NCBI GenBank assembly: GCA_009760855.2
Contig: WPIO01000236.1
Location: 164,596-228,595 of the forward strand
Origin: Cristatella mucedo
Lineage: Eukaryota > Bryozoa > Phylactolaemata > Cristatellidae
Length of the DNA: 64,000 nt
Direction: 5' to 3'
Part shown: in pieces, positions 60,721 through 64,000 of the stretch
How the letters are laid out: each line of letters starts with the position of its first letter
Numbering within the stretch: the first letter of the stretch is position 1
The notes under the pieces: generated by a model
Seen by the model: only the letters and a program-made list of their open reading frames with translations
Told to the model about the DNA's origin: nothing
The model's database searches: none
Program-made: the position numbers and the translations under genes

Positions 60721-62918
60721 CACCATGTTTAAAGCATTTCGCACGTAAATAACACGTTTCGCACGAGTTCGCACCAGATCGCGGAATATGTAGAAACTTT
60801 AAATCTGCATGTCGGAGCGTGCGCTGACTGGCAGCAGAGTGCTGCACCATGTTTAAAGCATTTCGCACGTAAATAACACGTTTCGCAAGAGTTCGCAGCA
60901 GATCGCGGACTATGTAGAAACTTTCAAATCTGCATGTCGGAGCGTGGGCTGACTGGCAGCAGAGTGCTGCACCATGTTTAAAGCATTTCGCACGTAAATA
61001 ACACGTTTCGCACGAGTTCGCACCAGATCGCGGAATATGTAGACACTTTAAAATCTGCATGTCGGAGCGTGAGCTGACTGGCAGCAGAGTGCTGCACCAT
61101 GTTTAAAGCATTTCGCACGTAAATAACACGTTTAGCACGAGTTCGCAGCAGATCGCGGAATATGTAGAAACTTAAATCTGCATGTCGGAGCGTGCGCTGA
61201 ATGGCAGCAGAGTGCTGCACCATGTTTAAAGCATTTCGCACGTAAATAACACGTTTCGCAAGAGTTCGCAGCAGATCGCGGAATATGTAGAAACTTCAAA
61301 TCTGCCTTTCGGAGCGTGCACTGACTGGCAGCAGAGTGCTGCACCATGTTTAAAGCATTTCGCACGTAAATAACACGTTTCGCACGAGTTCGCAGCAGAT
61401 CGCGGAATATGTAAAAACTTAAAATCTGCATGTCGGAGCGTGCGCTGACATGCAGCAGAGTGCTGCACCATGTTTAAAGCATTTCGCACGTAAATAACAC
61501 GTTTGGCACGAGTTCGCAGCAGATCGCGGAATATGTAGAAACTTTAAATCTGCATGTCGGAGCGTGCGCTGACTGGCAGCAGAGTGCTGCACCATGTTTA
61601 AAGCATTTCGCACGTAAATAACACGTTTCGCACGAGTTCGCACCAGATCGCGGAATATGTAGAAACTTAAATCTTCATGTCGGAGCGTGCGCTGACTGGC
61701 AGCAGAGTGCTGCACCATGTTTAAAGCATTTCGCACGTAAATAACACGTTTCGCACGAGTTCGCAGCAGATCGCGGAATATGTAGAAAGTTCAAATCTGC
61801 ATGTCGGAGCGTGTTGTGGCTTGCAGCAGAGTGCTGCACCTTGTTTAAAGCATTTCGCACGTAAATAACACGTTTCGCACGAGTTTCGCAGCAGATCGCG
61901 GAATATGTAGAAACTTCAAATCTGCATGTCGGAGCGTGTGCTGACTGGCAGCAGAGTGCTGCACCATGTTTAAAGCATTTCGCACGTAAATAACACGTTT
62001 CGCACGAGTTCGCACCAGATCGCGGAATGTGTAGAAACTTCAAATCTGCATGTCGGAGCGTGAGCTGACTGGCAGCAGAGTGCTGCACCATGTTTAAAGC
62101 ATTTCGCACGTAAATAACACGTTTTGCACGAGTTCGCACCAGATCGCAGAAAGTGTAGTAACTTCAAATCTGCATGTCGGAGCGTGCGCTGACTTGCAGC
62201 AGAGTGCTGCACCGTGTTTAAAGCATTTCGCACGTAAATAACACGTTTCGCACAAGTTCGCATCAGATCGCGGAATATGTAGAAACTTCAAATCTGCATG
62301 TCGGAGCGTGTGCTGACTTGCAGCAGAGTGCTGCACCATGTTTAAAGCATTTCGCACGTAAATAACACGTTTCGCACGAGTTCGCAGCAGATCGCGGAAT
62401 ATGTAGAAACTTTAAATCTGCATGTCGGAGCGTGAGCTGACTGGCAGCAAAGTGCTGCACCATGTTTAAAGCATTTCGCACGTAAATAACACGTTTCGCA
62501 CGAGTTCGCAGCAGATCGCGGAATAGTCTAGAAACTTCAAATCTGCATGTCGGAGCGTGCGCTGACTGGCAGCAGAGTGCTGCACCATGTTTAAAGCATT
62601 TCGCACGTAAATAACACGTTTCGCACGAGTTCGCAGCAGATCGCGGAATATGTAGAAACTTCAAATCTGCATGTCGGAGCGTGTGTGCTGACTGCAGCAG
62701 AGTGCTGCACCATGTTTAAAGCATTTCGCACGTAAATAACACGTTCCGCACTGGATCGCAGCAGATCGCGGAATATGTAGAAACTTCAAATCTGCATGTC
62801 GGAGCGTGCGCTGACTGGCAGCAGAGTGCTGCACCATGTTTAAAGCATTTCGCACGTAAATAACACGTTTCGCACAAGTTCGACAGCAGATCGCGGAATA
62901 TGTAGAAACTTCAAATCT

Positions 62919-63089
62919 GCATTTCGGAGCGTGCTGCTGACTGGCAGCAGAGTGCTGCACCATGTTTAAAGCATTTCGCACGTAAATAACACGTTTCGCA
63001 CGAGTTCGCACCAGATCGCGGAATATGGTAAATAACACGTTTCGCACATGTTCGCAGCAGATCGCGGAATATGTAGAAACTTCAAATCT
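62919..63089. repeat. Rearranged monomer, 171 bp (+47)
   Basis: CGCGGAATATG continues into GTAAATAACACGTTTCGC at about 63028, so the segment from AAATAACACG through GATCGCGGAATATG is present twice. The second copy has CACATGTTCGCAGCAG and the first CACGAGTTCGCACCAG. The short match between ATATGTA and ACGTAAATA at the join would allow out-of-register exchange. Confidence 0.8.
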
Positions 63090-63960
63090 GCATGTCGGAG
63101 CGTGCGCTGACTGGCAGCAGAGTGCTGCACCATGTTTAAAGCATTTCGCACGTAAATAACACGTTTCGCACAAGTTCGCACCAGATCGCGGAATATGTAG
63201 AAACTTCAAATCTGCATTTCGGAGCGTGGGCTGACTGGCAGCAGAGTGCTGCACCATGTTTAAAGCATTTCGCACGTAAAAAAAAACACGATTCGCACAA
63301 GTTTGCATCAGATCGCGGAATATGTAGAAACTTCAAATCTGCATTTCGGAGCGTGTGCTGACTGGCAGCAGAGTGCTGCACCATGTTTAAAGCATTTCGC
63401 ACGTAAATAACACGTTTCGCACAAGTTCGCACCAGATCGCGGAATATGTAGAAACTTTAAATCTGCATGTCGGAGCGTGCACTGACTTGCAGCAGAGTGC
63501 TGCACCATGTTTAAAAGCATTTCGCAGTAAATAACACGTTTCGCACGAGTTTGCAGCAGATCGCGGAAGATGTAGAAACTTCAAATCTGCATGTCGGAGC
63601 GTGTGCTGACTTGCAGCAGAGTGCTGCACCATGTTTAAAGCATTTCGCACGTAAATAACACGTTTCGCACGAGTTCGCACCAGATCGCGGAATATGTAGA
63701 AACTTCAAATCTGCATGTCGGAGCGTGCGCTGACTGGCAGCAGAGTGCTGCACCATGTTTAAAGCATTTCGCACGTAAATAACACGTTTCGCACGAGTTC
63801 GCAGCAGATCGCGGAATATGTAGAAACTTCAAATCTGCATTTCGGAGCGTGAGCTGACTGGCAGCAGAGTGCTGCACCATGTTTAAAGCATTTCGCACGT
63901 AAATAACACGTTTCGCACAAGTTCGCATCAGATCGCGGAATATGTAGAAACTTCAAATCT

Positions 63961-64000
63961 GCATGTCGGAGCGTGCGCTGACTGGCAGCAGAGTGCTGCA
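63961..64000. repeat. Partial last monomer
   Basis: The window ends after unit position 40, just past the inverted repeat, with consensus sequence throughout. The array therefore continues beyond the right end. At the left end, base 1 coincides with a unit start only because of the phase chosen; there is no flanking sequence there either. Confidence 0.95.

Larger units (their letters stand above)
1..64000. repeat. Satellite DNA array, 124-bp monomer, about 515 head-to-tail copies
   Basis: The same unit recurs every 124 bp from the first to the last base, always in the same orientation. Landmarks in nearly every copy are TCGGAGCG near unit position 6, GCAGCAGAGTGCTGC at 25-39, CATGTTTAAAGCATTTCGC at 42-60 and GATCGCGGAATATG at 95-108. 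Copies differ mainly at a few sites: G/T at 5, the CG at 16-17 (CG, TG, CA, AG, GG, CC, CT or TC), CACGAG/CACAAG/CAAGAG near 80-85, GCAGCAG/GCACCAG/GCATCAG/GGAGCAG near 89-95, ATATGTAG/ATATCTAG near 104-111, and C/T at 118. No unique sequence interrupts the array and no edge is visible. The function is unknown. Centromeric or pericentromeric heterochromatin is an inference from the class of sequence, not something seen here. Confidence 0.98.

Noticed and set aside
63275-63295. Poly-A run as a retroelement tail (also near 6911 and 25706)
   Set aside because: The A runs replace AAATAA within an otherwise normal unit; there is no inserted element or target-site duplication.
1-64000. Hundreds of reverse-strand open reading frames of 60-260 codons with similar cysteine-rich peptides
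   Set aside because: They start at 124-bp intervals, overlap one another, read the same unit in successive frames, and lengthen only where small indels happen to shift the frame. There is no unique sequence, no promoter context and no sign of selection for a frame.
1-64000. CRISPR array
   Set aside because: Repeats are 124 bp and contiguous, without unique spacers; variation is point changes scattered within the unit. No cas genes are present.
1-64000. Leucine-rich-repeat or other repeat-protein gene, or minisatellite inside a gene
   Set aside because: A unit length not divisible by three, together with frequent one-base indels, rules out a coding tandem repeat.
1-64000. Bacterial or phage origin of the window
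   Set aside because: No genes at all in 64 kb and a single homogenised satellite; this is not seen in bacterial or phage genomes.

Overview
The whole window is one uninterrupted tandem satellite array. The monomer is 124 bp, all copies are head to tail in the same orientation, and roughly 515 copies fill the window. The sequence starts inside the array and ends in a partial monomer, so neither edge is visible. I see no protein-coding gene, RNA gene, transposon, CRISPR array or unique sequence of any length. An exact consensus copy lies at 54225-54348, and monomer positions below are numbered 1-124 from its first base. It is about 49% GC with 11 CpG sites (observed/expected near 1.5).

A homogenised satellite of this size points to a eukaryotic heterochromatic block, such as a centromeric, pericentromeric or other satellite-rich arm. 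The species cannot be fixed from the sequence. Many copy-to-copy differences are CpG to TpG or CpA changes, which fits a host that methylates cytosine in the germ line (vertebrate or plant). The few N bases near 43145 suggest an assembly join or weak consensus there.

Layout: most of the array (for example 7000-9650 and 31960-35820) is near-consensus monomers differing at a handful of sites. Scattered through it are blocks of distinctive monomer types in a fixed order. In the clearest (9681-11660, 44856-46150, 49838-52010) the order repeats every six monomers (744 bp), with shorter 4- and 5-monomer versions. Stretches at about 14600-16760 and 18620-25820 are rich in small indels. A few monomers are rearranged (near 6950, 21200, 22500, 24760, 43210, 44180 and 63030).

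Inside the monomer, the most structured elements are a perfect 6-bp inverted repeat with a 3-nt loop (25-39) and a run of TCGC motifs 10 or 20 bp apart (57-100). The reverse strand shows hundreds of similar open frames of 60-260 codons. They are a by-product of a unit with few antisense stops and a length that is not a multiple of three, and I do not annotate them as genes.
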